This document shows positions 43,564 through 53,448 of a stretch of 64,000 nt of DNA, piece by piece; within the stretch, counting starts at the first letter, position 1; every line of letters begins with the position of its first letter. The DNA comes from Chloroflexota bacterium (GTDB lineage: Bacteria > Chloroflexota > Anaerolineae > Promineifilales > Promineifilaceae), in the NCBI GenBank assembly GCA_014584575.1, contig JACTMP010000022.1, positions 186,001 through 250,000 on the forward strand, given 5' to 3'. The position numbers and the translations under genes were made by a program. Below the pieces are notes generated by a model. It was given only the letters and a program-made list of their open reading frames with translations. It was not told the DNA's origin and did not search any database.

Positions 43564-46500
43564 TTACCCGCGACAATTTCCGCAGGTGGCCCTTTCTGTT
43601 TCAAACCCAAACGGTTGTCCACCAACTAGTTCTTTGAGAAATATCCATAAACTCCACTTCCCCTTACTGCGACAGTCCGGGTCACTGCTGCCACTACTAC
43701 CAGGACCGCCCCTTGCGCCACCACCAGCGCTACCGTCAGTACCACAACCACCGCCTGCACCACTATTAATATCACAACGGTAATCACAAATACCAGCATA
43801 AAAATCCTTCGACGAACACAGTCCGTAATGGTCATTTAGGTTGATGGGATCATTAAAGACATACCCAAATACATTGGGGTCTCCACCGGAGAACATAATA
43901 GGATCCTTCGCCGTCCAACGGCCGATCTCAGCATCATAATCTCTATAACCAAAACGGGCCAGTCTGGTAAGGTCGTCGTAAAGGCCACCCGCAAAACCAA
44001 ATGGCTGGAAGCCGGGGTTGCTGTCCTGCAAGACACGGCCGAATTCATCATAATCCAGCCGCTGCACCACTGCCCCGGTCTGGCTGTTCACCACCAGCCG
44101 CACACTACCCACCTGGTCGGTAATCAGCCGGTATGTCGTGCCATTCTTGACCATGTAGTCCGGCACATTGATGTGCGTTCCATAGATAAAGCGACTAACG
44201 ATATTACCTGCGCCGTCCAGTTCGGCTATCGGCCGTAGCTGCCCTTCATAGAGGAAACCCTGTACCAGCACACCGTTGACCCGTTTACCGATACGGCGGT
44301 TTTCTCCATCTATGAGGTAGGTGATTTGGGTATTATCGGGCATAGTCACGGCCGTCAAATTGCCCAATTCATCATAAACGTAGCTGGTGGTCTGCCCGCC
44401 CGTGGTTTTGCTCAATAATTCACCATTGGCCGTATACGTGTAGCTGTTGCTCCCATATTGCAGCAGGCGGTCTTGGTTGTCGTAGCTGCCGTTGACCGTA
44501 CCGCCAGGGCCGGTGAAGCTCAGGCGGTTGCCATTGCTGTCATAGGTGTATGTGGCAATGGGGCTACCGTTTTTTGTCACCCCAATCAACCGGCCGGCCA
44601 GGTCATAGCTATAAACATAGGTGTCTGTCACCCCACCTATCATTTCCACCTTCTGGCTGATGCGCCCCAGGTTGTCGCGGCTGTAAGTGACATCGTACAG
44701 AGCTGTGCTGTTGTAGTTGGCGGTGTAATCCAGTGGTTCGCCAAAGCCGTTGTAACTCCAGGTATCATTCACGCTGTTTAAGGTGCCCCCGGTGAGCAAG
44801 CCGTTTTGGGGGTCATAGGTCAGATTCAGAGCACCGGCCTGGGTGAGCAGGTCATCGTCATCGTACTGGTAGCTGATGCTATTGCCGCCGTTGACCGTGC
44901 TGGCGGTGACACGGAAGTTGTCGTCGTAAGTATAACCCGCGCTGCCTGTTACCGGCCCGCTCCACGTTTCCCCAGTCAGCAAGAACCCATCGTAGCTGTA
45001 AGCCAGACCGATACCACCGGGAGCGGTGATAGAAGCCAGGTTGCCGGTAGTCGCGTTATAACCATAGCTGACTGTACCGCGCCCGATGGCAATGCTGCTT
45101 AATCGCCCGGGGCTGTCATAGCCATAGGCCACCGTTTGCCCATCAGGACGGGTAATTTGGGTCAACTGTTGGTCCAGGTTGTAGCTGTAAAGCGTCTGGT
45201 CTGTGCCGGGCAGCACGTCCGGAGGGGTGTAAGCGGTGAGCCGGTTGACGGAATTGTAGCTGAAGGTGTGCGCTGGCCGCCCTGGAGGAGTGATACTCGT
45301 CAAGTTGCTGTTGGCATCGTAGCTGTAGCCAATCACCCGCCCGTCCGGTAAGGTTTGCTGCGTTACCCGCCCGGCCAGATCATACGTCAGGCTAACTGTG
45401 CGGCCCAGTGGGTCCGTTACCGTAGCCAGGTAGCCACTGCTATTATAGGTAAAGGTGACAGTGCGGGTTTCGCCGCCGCTGCCCTGTGTCGCTGAAATCA
45501 GCCGTCCATGACTGTCGTACCCGTAATTGGTGGCCAGGAGACCGGCTAGCTGATCTAATACCAGCCGCCCCTGCTCATCAATGGTCATGGTGAACTGCCG
45601 CCCTTCGGGGGTGGTGTCCACGAAGGTTCGGTTGGCGGCCGTATAGTTAGAGGAAAAGGTACGGCCGTTCACCGTCACCGTCTCGTTCAGGCTGGTCAGG
45701 CTAAAGGGATCGGCCGCGTTGGTTAAAACAACCGTCTGGGCTACCTCAATCGTAGCGGCCAATCCGTTTGGCGTGCTTATGGCCGTACTATTGGCTAAGG
45801 GAGCCAACATGCCCCAACGGGGATCCGGGCCGAGAAGAACGGACGTGGTGCTTCCATCGGGTAAGAGCGTGGTGCGTGACCCATCCACCCGCTGGTTGTA
45901 TTCCGTTTGCAGACCACTGGGGAAGGTGTTGTGCTGCCTCTCATTGCCCAACAAATCATAACCGACTTCGTAGGTGGTTGTTCGCCCCAACGCCGTTTCT
46001 TTCGTCACCGAGTATGGCTGGCCGGCGGAAAGGCGATTGAGGGCAATGAATCCGCCCGCGGCATTATTATCCTGTGTCAACCGCCCCAGGGTGTCATAGG
46101 TGAAGGTGGAACGGTTACCCCGCGGGTCGGTGAAGGCGGTTAGCAAACCGTCGTTGCTATATTCCATCGCAAACGTTTCCCCGGCCGGATTGCTGATCGT
46201 GGCCAGGTAGCCGTTGGCATCACGGGTGAAGGTTGTGACCTGACCATAAGGCCCGACGATGCTGGTGGGGTTGCCGTTGCCATCGCGGGTAATGGTAGTT
46301 ACGTTGTTGTCGCTGTCGGTGACGGTGAGCAAACGGCCGTTCCCATCATAACCAAACTCATACAAGACAGCGCCGGTCAGGGCGTGGCGGGTTTGCAGAT
46401 GACGGCCGGATCGAGAAAATATATACAATTCGCTCCCATCCTCAGAGGCGACGGCCATATTGCCACCCACGGCCGGAAGGGTTGAAGCCACAAGCCGTAT

Positions 46501-49407
46501 GCGACGATTGTAATAGTCTGCTACATAAACAGAACCATCAGGCGCTACTGTTACTCCCTCCACCCGCGAAAGTCTAGCGCGAACCGCCAGCCCACCATCA
46601 CCGGCAAAACCATTGAGTTGGCCAGTACCGGCAATCGTTTGAATAATGCCATCGGTCCGCACCAGCCGCACCCGCACCAAGTCAGTCAGATAGACAGAGC
46701 CATCAGGCGCTACAGCCACATGGTGGACTACGTTAAGGGCTGCCTGCGTAGCGGGTATACCGTCTCCACTGTAACCGTAGTTACCGGTCCCCGCGATGGT
46801 GGTAATGAACCCGTCGGGTCCCACCCGGCGGACACGGGCATTGATGTTATCGGCAATATACAAAGCCCCATCCAGCCCCACCGCGACCGAGACCGGGAAA
46901 GCCAGCCGGGCCTGGGTGGCCAGTATGCCGTCACCGTTGTAACCATTCACTCCCGTACCGGCGACGGTGGTTATCAAGCCATCCGGCCCCACCCGGCGAA
47001 TGCGATGATTGAGGCTGTCAGCAATATAGAGTGAACCATCTGGCCCGATGGCAATGCCGATGGGTCTATTCAGTTGAGCCTGCGTTGCCGGGATTTCATC
47101 GCCGTTGAAACCAGCTACCCCAGTCCCGGCTATGGTGCGAATGATCCCATCTGTCCCCACATGGCGGATTCGATGACCGTCCCACTCATCGGCAATATAA
47201 AAACTGCCATCAGGCGCCACAACCACATCCATCGGGTAAGCGAGTTGGGCCTGGGTGGCCGGTATGCCATCGCCGTTGTAACCGCTGATACCGGTTCCCG
47301 CGACAGTGGTGATAATGCCGGTAGGAGCGATGTAGCGAATACGAGCTCCCTCGGAATCAGCCACATAGTATCCCCCATCTGGAGCCACAGCGACACTTGC
47401 TGGCAGGTGAAGTTTAGCGGCCGTGGCCGGCCCGCCATCGCCTGTGCCGGGGCCAGTTGTGCCATCACCGGCAACCGTATGGATAACGTCGCCCAATGAT
47501 TCAACTTTGCGCTGGTCTCCATTCCCCAGGTAGAGGGTTTGCCCCACTGTGTCGTAGGTATGATTACTACTCAAACTCCACCCGCCTAAATCGGAGAGCC
47601 GATTGCCGATCGGGAATGTCCACTCTTGCCACAGATTGAACTCACCACGCGCAGGGTTGATCGTAATTGGAACTCCATTGCCGTTAAAACCAAAACGGTC
47701 TGTTCGCGCATATTCCAGTTCATAGCTATATCCCAATCGTACGGTCATCATCTGGGCACCATTGACCAGGTTGCCATACGCATCTCGCCCATCCCAGATA
47801 AAGGTGGCTCGTTGGTTGGGCACGGCCGGATACTCCTGGCTAAAAGAGCGGCCAGCTACATACATTTCCAACTTTATGCCGCGGATGTTTTGTGGCAGTG
47901 TCTCACCCACCATGGGAAAATCCAGCGCATATTCTACTTTACGCCCCGGTACGCGGCTGCTTTGGTAATGCAAGCGAAAAGGTGTACCTGCAATATCCAG
48001 GGATTCACCAACTGTTTGACTCTGACACCCAATGATTGAGCCGCTGGCCTGACATTCAATATCGGGTGGGGGTGGAGCTTGAGGGGAAGGGCCGTCGGGC
48101 GCGGTGCATATGTTATCTTTACAGCGGGTACCCTGGTTGCAATCCCAGGTGGACAGATGGGTGATCTGGATACGCTGCAGGCTTTCCCCAACTGAGTAGA
48201 GGCCGGCGAGCTGCACGCGTTCAGCATTGGTAATGCCCAATGCCGGGTCATTGTCAGCCAGGCCATCGCCGTCGGTGTCCAGTTCCGCCATACCGGCGGT
48301 GATGGCCACAATTTTAACTACCCGGCCGCTTTCCGAGGCCACCCAAACTCCCCTGTCGTTATCATAGTAGCCCATGGGCACCGGCACCCCTACAAAAAAA
48401 TCCAGGAAGTTTTCCAGGTAAAAAATGACAGGCTGGTTAAAGAGGACATCACGGCCGTTTATTTTGGCAATGGCTTCGTCCGCGCTTAATTCAACAGCAT
48501 AGGTATAGCCAACATTGGCCGGCAGTTCGCCGGGCATAGCGGCTGGACCACTTTCGCCTACCGTGTATTCCGTCAGCCGCAAGTTGAGGGTGGTGACGGT
48601 TTCCGTCGTGCCATCGGTGTGGAAAATAGCGGCTTCTGTGCCTTGAGGAATCAGCAGCGTGGCCTGACGGCTGCCATCGGCATCGGTGACGGGATTGCCC
48701 TGAGCAACTTGCATGGGGAGTGCGGCCGTCAAGTCAATGTTGGTCACCCGGCTGTCCTCCGGGATCAAAACAATCTGCGGCAACCAGGCATAATCAAGCC
48801 AGGGTACCCGCACCTGGCGTTGGGCAGGTAAGTACCCGTTCTTTTCATAGACAACGGTTAAAGGGCCGCCGCCATTCACCACCAGGTCAAACATGCCCTC
48901 GGCCGTGGTCAGGGTACTGCCATATTCAGGGTGGTTCAGAATGGTGATCGCCACGCCCGCAATGGGGTTATCTTCTCTATCACACACACGCCCGCGCAAA
49001 ACGGCCGCTCTATCCGGGTCAATCGTACCGGCCAGAACCCCTGTTTGCACAGGGCTGGAGCCAGTGTAGAGAAAGGCAATGGTGCCTGCAAAATCGGCCG
49101 ACGAGACAATGGGAGGAGCTGGGGAGGAACCAGGAGCAATTTCAGATGTATAAGCAGCGCTTCCCTTGAAAATGACCGGCAAATAGAGGACATTCTCTTG
49201 AGCAACAGCGGAGATACAGTCGGTATCTTCAGGCAGTGGTTCCTGGCCGGTGGGAGATGACATGATGGGCGCAACAGGTGGGGAAACGGCCGTTACCACT
49301 GTCTGTGGTCTATTCCCTCTGAAAGCCACCAATCCCACTAAGGAAATGAAAATGAATATGGATAGAACTATTCTTACCGAACGGAAAAGGCTTATGTATT
49401 CAGTCAT
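43564..49407 (-). CDS. Giant RHS/YD-repeat protein with NHL propeller (teneurin-like layout)
   Basis: 1947 aa from ATG 49407; the frame upstream to 49632 is repeat sequence. Order: N-terminal membrane anchor (SVRIVLSIFIFISLVGLVAF); carboxypeptidase-regulatory-like domain near 48,800-49,000 (RGRVCDREDNPIAGVAITIL); six NHL repeats near 46,480-47,490 (units like TVAGTGxxGYNGDGIPATQA then PDGSxYIAD); many YD repeats (YDANSNLTSITPP, YDNQDRL); the RHS core RYDY-type end FGYRDYDAEIGRWTAKDPIMF and FGYVFNDPINLNDHYGL. The variable tip after GL is about 95 residues, Gly/Ser/Cys-rich, and matches no toxin I recognise. Probably a surface shell protein. Confidence 0.88.
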   Translation of the reverse strand: MTEYISLFRSVRIVLSIFIFISLVGLVAFRGNRPQTVVTAVSPPVAPIMSSPTGQEPLPEDTDCISAVAQENVLYLPVIFKGSAAYTSEIAPGSSPAPPIVSSADFAGTIAFLYTGSSPVQTGVLAGTIDPDRAAVLRGRVCDREDNPIAGVAITILNHPEYGSTLTTAEGMFDLVVNGGGPLTVVYEKNGYLPAQRQVRVPWLDYAWLPQIVLIPEDSRVTNIDLTAALPMQVAQGNPVTDADGSRQATLLIPQGTEAAIFHTDGTTETVTTLNLRLTEYTVGESGPAAMPGELPANVGYTYAVELSADEAIAKINGRDVLFNQPVIFYLENFLDFFVGVPVPMGYYDNDRGVWVASESGRVVKIVAITAGMAELDTDGDGLADNDPALGITNAERVQLAGLYSVGESLQRIQITHLSTWDCNQGTRCKDNICTAPDGPSPQAPPPPDIECQASGSIIGCQSQTVGESLDIAGTPFRLHYQSSRVPGRKVEYALDFPMVGETLPQNIRGIKLEMYVAGRSFSQEYPAVPNQRATFIWDGRDAYGNLVNGAQMMTVRLGYSYELEYARTDRFGFNGNGVPITINPARGEFNLWQEWTFPIGNRLSDLGGWSLSSNHTYDTVGQTLYLGNGDQRKVESLGDVIHTVAGDGTTGPGTGDGGPATAAKLHLPASVAVAPDGGYYVADSEGARIRYIAPTGIITTVAGTGISGYNGDGIPATQAQLAYPMDVVVAPDGSFYIADEWDGHRIRHVGTDGIIRTIAGTGVAGFNGDEIPATQAQLNRPIGIAIGPDGSLYIADSLNHRIRRVGPDGLITTVAGTGVNGYNGDGILATQARLAFPVSVAVGLDGALYIADNINARVRRVGPDGFITTIAGTGNYGYSGDGIPATQAALNVVHHVAVAPDGSVYLTDLVRVRLVRTDGIIQTIAGTGQLNGFAGDGGLAVRARLSRVEGVTVAPDGSVYVADYYNRRIRLVASTLPAVGGNMAVASEDGSELYIFSRSGRHLQTRHALTGAVLYEFGYDGNGRLLTVTDSDNNVTTITRDGNGNPTSIVGPYGQVTTFTRDANGYLATISNPAGETFAMEYSNDGLLTAFTDPRGNRSTFTYDTLGRLTQDNNAAGGFIALNRLSAGQPYSVTKETALGRTTTYEVGYDLLGNERQHNTFPSGLQTEYNQRVDGSRTTLLPDGSTTSVLLGPDPRWGMLAPLANSTAISTPNGLAATIEVAQTVVLTNAADPFSLTSLNETVTVNGRTFSSNYTAANRTFVDTTPEGRQFTMTIDEQGRLVLDQLAGLLATNYGYDSHGRLISATQGSGGETRTVTFTYNSSGYLATVTDPLGRTVSLTYDLAGRVTQQTLPDGRVIGYSYDANSNLTSITPPGRPAHTFSYNSVNRLTAYTPPDVLPGTDQTLYSYNLDQQLTQITRPDGQTVAYGYDSPGRLSSIAIGRGTVSYGYNATTGNLASITAPGGIGLAYSYDGFLLTGETWSGPVTGSAGYTYDDNFRVTASTVNGGNSISYQYDDDDLLTQAGALNLTYDPQNGLLTGGTLNSVNDTWSYNGFGEPLDYTANYNSTALYDVTYSRDNLGRISQKVEMIGGVTDTYVYSYDLAGRLIGVTKNGSPIATYTYDSNGNRLSFTGPGGTVNGSYDNQDRLLQYGSNSYTYTANGELLSKTTGGQTTSYVYDELGNLTAVTMPDNTQITYLIDGENRRIGKRVNGVLVQGFLYEGQLRPIAELDGAGNIVSRFIYGTHINVPDYMVKNGTTYRLITDQVGSVRLVVNSQTGAVVQRLDYDEFGRVLQDSNPGFQPFGFAGGLYDDLTRLARFGYRDYDAEIGRWTAKDPIMFSGGDPNVFGYVFNDPINLNDHYGLCSSKDFYAGICDYRCDINSGAGGGCGTDGSAGGGARGGPGSSGSSDPDCRSKGKWSLWIFLKELVGGQPFGFETERATCGNCRG

Positions 49408-49540
49408 AGTTGCCTGCTCAATCTTGTTCCCAATTGCTACACATAGTTTAAAGTTGCCTACGTCCATCTCGTTGCCCGCGCCATATGTACCCTCTATCAT
49501 ACAGGGGACACTGCTGGCATTTTGCCCAAATGTGCCGCGC

Positions 49541-49639
49541 AAACGGCCAGACAACAAGCTGATGACTGCCAAGCACTTGTGACACAGTAGCCATCCCGAC
49601 CATGTCCACCCAAGAAGTCCACGCCTCAGCAAAGTCAGG
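49541..49639 (+). repeat. Degenerate direct repeat flanking the RHS gene, right copy
   Basis: Partner of 43155-43247. It lies upstream of the RHS start and overlaps the end of the next gene (stop 49635-49637). Confidence 0.6.
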
Positions 49640-50012
49640 CGGTTCTGTATTCACTATCTGACACCTGGCGCAAGGAGTACCATGTCCAGATCGCGCCGGC
49701 GCTGTCCAAAACGGCAAAGATGAGAAGCTGGGGGCCGGCCAGGTCGAGAAGGACAAATGCCAGCAGCCCCGCCACCACAGCGAAACGCCCGGGAACGGTG
49801 GCGCGGAAAAATAGGATGTCGTTGTGCCGCCCTAAAAAAAGGTAGTAGCCACCTATAATTGCCACCAGCAGGCCCACCACCCGAATCCAGACCTCCGTAG
49901 TGGTTGGCAGGCCGACAATAGATAGCAATAAATTGGGAATGAACAGAAACCCCAATCCGGCTATAAGGAGGTAAACCCCAAAGAAAATAATAGACCTGGC
50001 TGCGCTGCTCAT
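49635..50012 (-). CDS. Small four-helix membrane protein
   Basis: 125 aa with four hydrophobic segments: IIFFGVYLLIAGLGFLFI, VWIRVVGLLVAIIGGYYLFLG, GRFAVVAGLLAFVLLDLAG, LLIFAVLDSAGAIWTWYSL. AACAGGAGGACAAA gives a strong ribosome binding site. No family name is certain. Its tail is inside the right RHS-flanking repeat, so the end may have been remodelled. Confidence 0.65.
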   Translation of the reverse strand: MSSAARSIIFFGVYLLIAGLGFLFIPNLLLSIVGLPTTTEVWIRVVGLLVAIIGGYYLFLGRHNDILFFRATVPGRFAVVAGLLAFVLLDLAGPQLLIFAVLDSAGAIWTWYSLRQVSDSEYRTA

Positions 50013-50135
50013 TTTGTCCTCCTGTTAAAAACACGTTGCCCAGCAAGATAAGCAATTAGCGTCAGGAAAACGTCAGGAAAAGTGAATCTGGCAGTATAAT
50101 GTCCGTTACCGGTTTCAGATTGAGGAGTGTGTTGA

Positions 50136-52889
50136 ATGGGACGATTGACTTTCTTCTTTCTAGGCGCTTTTCAGGTGGTAAGGGGACATCAGCCACTTAC
50201 CGGTTTTGAGTCTGGGAAAGTGCGGGCGCTGTTGGCCTATCTGGTATTGGAACAGGAACGGCCGCATACCCGTGATGAGTTGGCTGGTCTGCTCTGGCCG
50301 GATTTCCCTAATAAAACCGCCCGCAAAAACCTGCGCCAGGCGCTCAATAACCTGCGCCAGACGTTGGGTGATGCTGACGCTTCCCCATCTTACCTGCATA
50401 TTGGTGGAGACTTCATTCAATGGAACGTTGCCAGTGATTTTTGGGTAGATACGGCCGTGTTCCGCCAATTGTTGGCTGCCTGTGCCGACCACCCGCACCG
50501 CCATCCGGTCCGCTGTAGGAGCTGCGCCGACCGTCGGCAGCAGGCAGTTGCCCTTTATCGAGGAGACCTGCTGGCCCATTTTTTCTTGTCCGATAGCCAG
50601 ACATTTGAAGAGTGGCTCCTCTGGCAACGGGAAGGATTGCACCGCCAGGTCATGCCCGCCCTGGAACAACTGGCTGCCTACTTCGAAGAGAACGAGCAGT
50701 TAGAACAGGCGCAACGCTATGCCGCCCGCCAATTGGAATTGGAGCCCTGGCGTGAGGAAGCCCACCGGCAGCTCATGCGGACGCTGGCCGCCGCCGGTCA
50801 ACGCAGTGCGGCCCTGGCCCAGTATCATGCGTGTTCCTCATTACTGGAAAAGGAATTTGGCACCAGACCAACAAGAGTCACCCAGGAATTATATGCCCGG
50901 ATCCGGGCCACAGATGAAGAGAGCGCAGGTTATACCAGATTGCCTTCCTACAACCTTCCCCGACCGCTCACACCCTTTATCGGCCGCCAACAGGAGTTGT
51001 CCACTCTCATTGACCTGCTAGAACAGGCTGACCAGCGTTTACTGACATTGATTGGCCCCGGAGGAGTGGGCAAGACCCGATTAGCACTTCAGGCAGCCCG
51101 GAAAGTGGTTGGCAGCTTCGAGGATGGGACCATTTTTGTGAACCTCGCTCACGTTTCCAGCCGCGAATATCTCATAGATGCCATTGCGCAAGCATTAGCG
51201 TTGCCGATCAGTGGGCAGACAACGGCCGTCGAGCAAGTGAGCAATTACCTGGGTGGCAAAGAGATTTTGCTCTTGCTGGATGAGTTTGACCATCTTGCAG
51301 GCGAAAGGTTAGCCTGTTCATTCCTGGCCGATTTACTGGCTTGTGCACCCGCGCTAACCATTTTGGTTACATCATGGGCGCGGTTGGGGTTAAGCGGTGA
51401 AAGGGTACTTGTGTTAAGCGGTTTGCAAGTTGTACCTGAGGGAAATAGTGTCATGCCTGGGGCAAATACGGCCGTCTCGGATGCTGTGGCCCTGTTCCTC
51501 CAGCAAGTACGCTGCATTCGGAATAACTTTCATGTGACAGCAGCCAACCTGCTGGCAATAAACCGGATTTGCCGACTGGTCGAAGGGTGGCCGCTGGCGC
51601 TGGAACTGGCGGCGGCCTGGGCTTATCAGCTTACCTGTGAGGAGATAGCTCTTGAAATCGAACAGGGCTTGCATCTATTAGCTGGGTCCCGGTCAGATGG
51701 CGAATGGTCTGGCCTCTATGCTGTTTTTAACCGTTCCTGGCGTCTGTTGACTGCCGAAGAGCAGCGGGCGTTGGCTGCGCTATCCGTATTTCGTGGCGGC
51801 TTTGAGCAGGATGCTGCCCAAGAGGTAGCCGGAGCATCATGGGTTCTCCTGGCAGGACTGGTGGAAAAGTCACTAATTCGGCGTGATGACAACGGCCGTT
51901 TTCGCATTCACTCCCTGCTTCGCCAATATGCGAATGAGCAACTACAAAAGATGGGGGAGAAGGAAAACATCTGTAAACAGCACCTGAGTTACTTTATGCG
52001 GCTGGCCCAAAAGAGCGAAATAGCCCTGCACGAACGTGGGCAGCGCATTTGGATTCGGCGTTTGGAAACAGAACACGGTAACATCCAGGCTGCCTTTTCC
52101 TGGGGGAACATGCATGCAAAGGGGGAAGCAGCTAGCATGGCTGCCTCGCTTTCTCTATTTTGGTTCATGAGAGGTCATTTATATGAAGGTTGCCGCCACT
52201 GTGAGTCTCTCTATCCCTATCTATCCGAATGGCCCCGCCCACTGCAAGGCAGATTTCTTCTTGGTTACGCCACAGTTTGCAGTGGTCACGGCGATAATAT
52301 GGTTTTGGGGGAATCTTTGACAAAAGAGGCTCTGGCCCTCTATCTGAAATCCGGCGATGAAGAAGGGTTGGCAATTTGTTACCAGTATCTGGCTATCGGA
52401 CAAGATCATGAAGGTAATTTGCTAAAAGCCATGTCCCTCCGAGAGCAGGCGTTAAGTTATGCTAACAAACTCCCCGATAAATGGAAAATGCGTAGCATTC
52501 TCCAGAATGTGGTCGGTGGCTATATTGAGATGCAGGATTTTGATCAGGCCGAGTCTCTGGGTTCCCAACTATTGGGAATGTGCAGGGAGGCAGGTGATGA
52601 ATTTGAAGAATGTTATGTACTTCTGATCCTGGCGGAAATGGCCAGGATGCGGGGAAATAATGATGATGCCCGCCATTTGCTTAATCAAGTGTTGGCGATA
52701 GCTGAGGAATTGCAATTTCACTATATAACTGCCGCAGCCTTGCAGTATCTTGGGGAGATTTGTCTAGGGGAAAAAGCATCGCACCAGGCAAAGAGGTACC
52801 TTGCGCAGTCTGCTCAGTTATTTAAGGAACTGGGCCATAAGGGAAGAACCAACGAGGTGGAGACTTTACTAATGAAGATGGCTGATTAA
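50136..52889 (+). CDS. SARP-type regulator with BTAD, NB-ARC-like ATPase and TPR
   Basis: 917 aa. Residues 1-95 are an OmpR-like winged helix (FFFLGAFQVVRGHQPLTGFESGKVRALLAYLVLEQERPHTRDELAGLLWPDF). Residues 95-270 are the BTAD domain (RQQAVALYRGDLLAHFFL...WREEAHRQLMRTLAAAGQRSAALAQYHAC). The STAND ATPase starts near 290: LTPFIGRQQEL, P-loop LIGPGGVGKTRLALQAA at 304-320, Walker B ILLLLDEFDHL. The last 280 residues form TPR-like helices. Such proteins switch on genes after sensing a signal through the ATPase and TPR. No DNA target is visible. The neighbour at 49635 is divergent. Confidence 0.92.
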   Translation: MGRLTFFFLGAFQVVRGHQPLTGFESGKVRALLAYLVLEQERPHTRDELAGLLWPDFPNKTARKNLRQALNNLRQTLGDADASPSYLHIGGDFIQWNVASDFWVDTAVFRQLLAACADHPHRHPVRCRSCADRRQQAVALYRGDLLAHFFLSDSQTFEEWLLWQREGLHRQVMPALEQLAAYFEENEQLEQAQRYAARQLELEPWREEAHRQLMRTLAAAGQRSAALAQYHACSSLLEKEFGTRPTRVTQELYARIRATDEESAGYTRLPSYNLPRPLTPFIGRQQELSTLIDLLEQADQRLLTLIGPGGVGKTRLALQAARKVVGSFEDGTIFVNLAHVSSREYLIDAIAQALALPISGQTTAVEQVSNYLGGKEILLLLDEFDHLAGERLACSFLADLLACAPALTILVTSWARLGLSGERVLVLSGLQVVPEGNSVMPGANTAVSDAVALFLQQVRCIRNNFHVTAANLLAINRICRLVEGWPLALELAAAWAYQLTCEEIALEIEQGLHLLAGSRSDGEWSGLYAVFNRSWRLLTAEEQRALAALSVFRGGFEQDAAQEVAGASWVLLAGLVEKSLIRRDDNGRFRIHSLLRQYANEQLQKMGEKENICKQHLSYFMRLAQKSEIALHERGQRIWIRRLETEHGNIQAAFSWGNMHAKGEAASMAASLSLFWFMRGHLYEGCRHCESLYPYLSEWPRPLQGRFLLGYATVCSGHGDNMVLGESLTKEALALYLKSGDEEGLAICYQYLAIGQDHEGNLLKAMSLREQALSYANKLPDKWKMRSILQNVVGGYIEMQDFDQAESLGSQLLGMCREAGDEFEECYVLLILAEMARMRGNNDDARHLLNQVLAIAEELQFHYITAAALQYLGEICLGEKASHQAKRYLAQSAQLFKELGHKGRTNEVETLLMKMAD

Positions 52890-52909
52890 GATCACAATGG
52901 GTGAATGAG

Positions 52910-52941
52910 AAACGGCCGTACCTCTATTGCTACGGCCGTTT
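52910..52941. terminator. Terminator with stem made of two ACGGCCGT copies
   Basis: AAACGGCCGTA (52910-52920) pairs with TACGGCCGTTT (52931-52941), 10-nt loop, followed on the plus strand by TGTTTCTTTTT. It lies 21 bases past the SARP stop and also before the convergent gene stop at 52972. Confidence 0.85.
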
Positions 52942-52971
52942 TGTTTCTTTTTCGGTGGTGATAACAATGTT

Positions 52972-53196
52972 TCAGTTTGCTAACAACAGGGTTTCCTCAA
53001 CTTTTTCCGGCAAGCTGAGAACGTAAAAACGATGGGCAGCATAAGCATAATCCTCGCCGCTTTCATCTATGAGGCGCAGATAACCGTGTTGTACGGCCGT
53101 GTCATCCCCAACAATCCGATACAACTTGCCCACTTCCAGAGATGCTTCGTACCCTTCGTTATTCAGACATAAAGCAAATTTTTGTTTATCTTTCAT
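52972..53196 (-). CDS. Small conserved hypothetical protein (SH3-like)
   Basis: 74 aa: FALCLNNEGYEASLEVGKLYRIVGDD then HGYLRLIDESGEDYAYAAHRFYVLSLPEKVEE. I recall this short beta-barrel-like family from many bacteria without a function. It starts right after the stop of the preceding gene (TAAAAATG-type junction), so it is the third member of the oxidoreductase operon. Confidence 0.72.
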   Translation of the reverse strand: MKDKQKFALCLNNEGYEASLEVGKLYRIVGDDTAVQHGYLRLIDESGEDYAYAAHRFYVLSLPEKVEETLLLAN

Positions 53197-53198
53197 TT

Positions 53199-53435
53199 TT
53201 AGTCCAGCAATGGGAATTTGATTTTGAATTCCTTCTTGCCAATTCCATGTGCTTCATACCAGTGTATTTCAGCCTGATGAATTGTACCATCTACTAAAAC
53301 GACTGTAGCAACACCTTTGATTTTACGCCAACGGCCGTCTCCATACTGCCTCCGTAGACGTGCCAACTCACGAATGCCCAGACCTCTGGCGATGGGTTCT
53401 ATTTGGATGATCTCACCCACGATTTCAAAGTCCAT
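53199..53435 (-). CDS. Small conserved hypothetical protein
   Basis: 78 aa from ATG 53435: MDFEIVGEIIQIEPIARGLGIRELARLRRQYGDGRWRKIKGVATVVLVDGTIHQAEIHWYEAHGIGKKEFKIK. I know this as a short beta-rich family with a basic middle. It lies 13 bases past the molybdopterin oxidoreductase stop in the same direction. The function is unknown. Confidence 0.72.
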   Translation of the reverse strand: MDFEIVGEIIQIEPIARGLGIRELARLRRQYGDGRWRKIKGVATVVLVDGTIHQAEIHWYEAHGIGKKEFKIKFPLLD

Positions 53436-53448
53436 GATTTCCAACCTG

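Noticed and set aside
43266..43625. Immunity gene after the RHS protein
   Set aside because: The minus-strand frame overlaps the RHS end, lacks a ribosome binding site and shows no domain.
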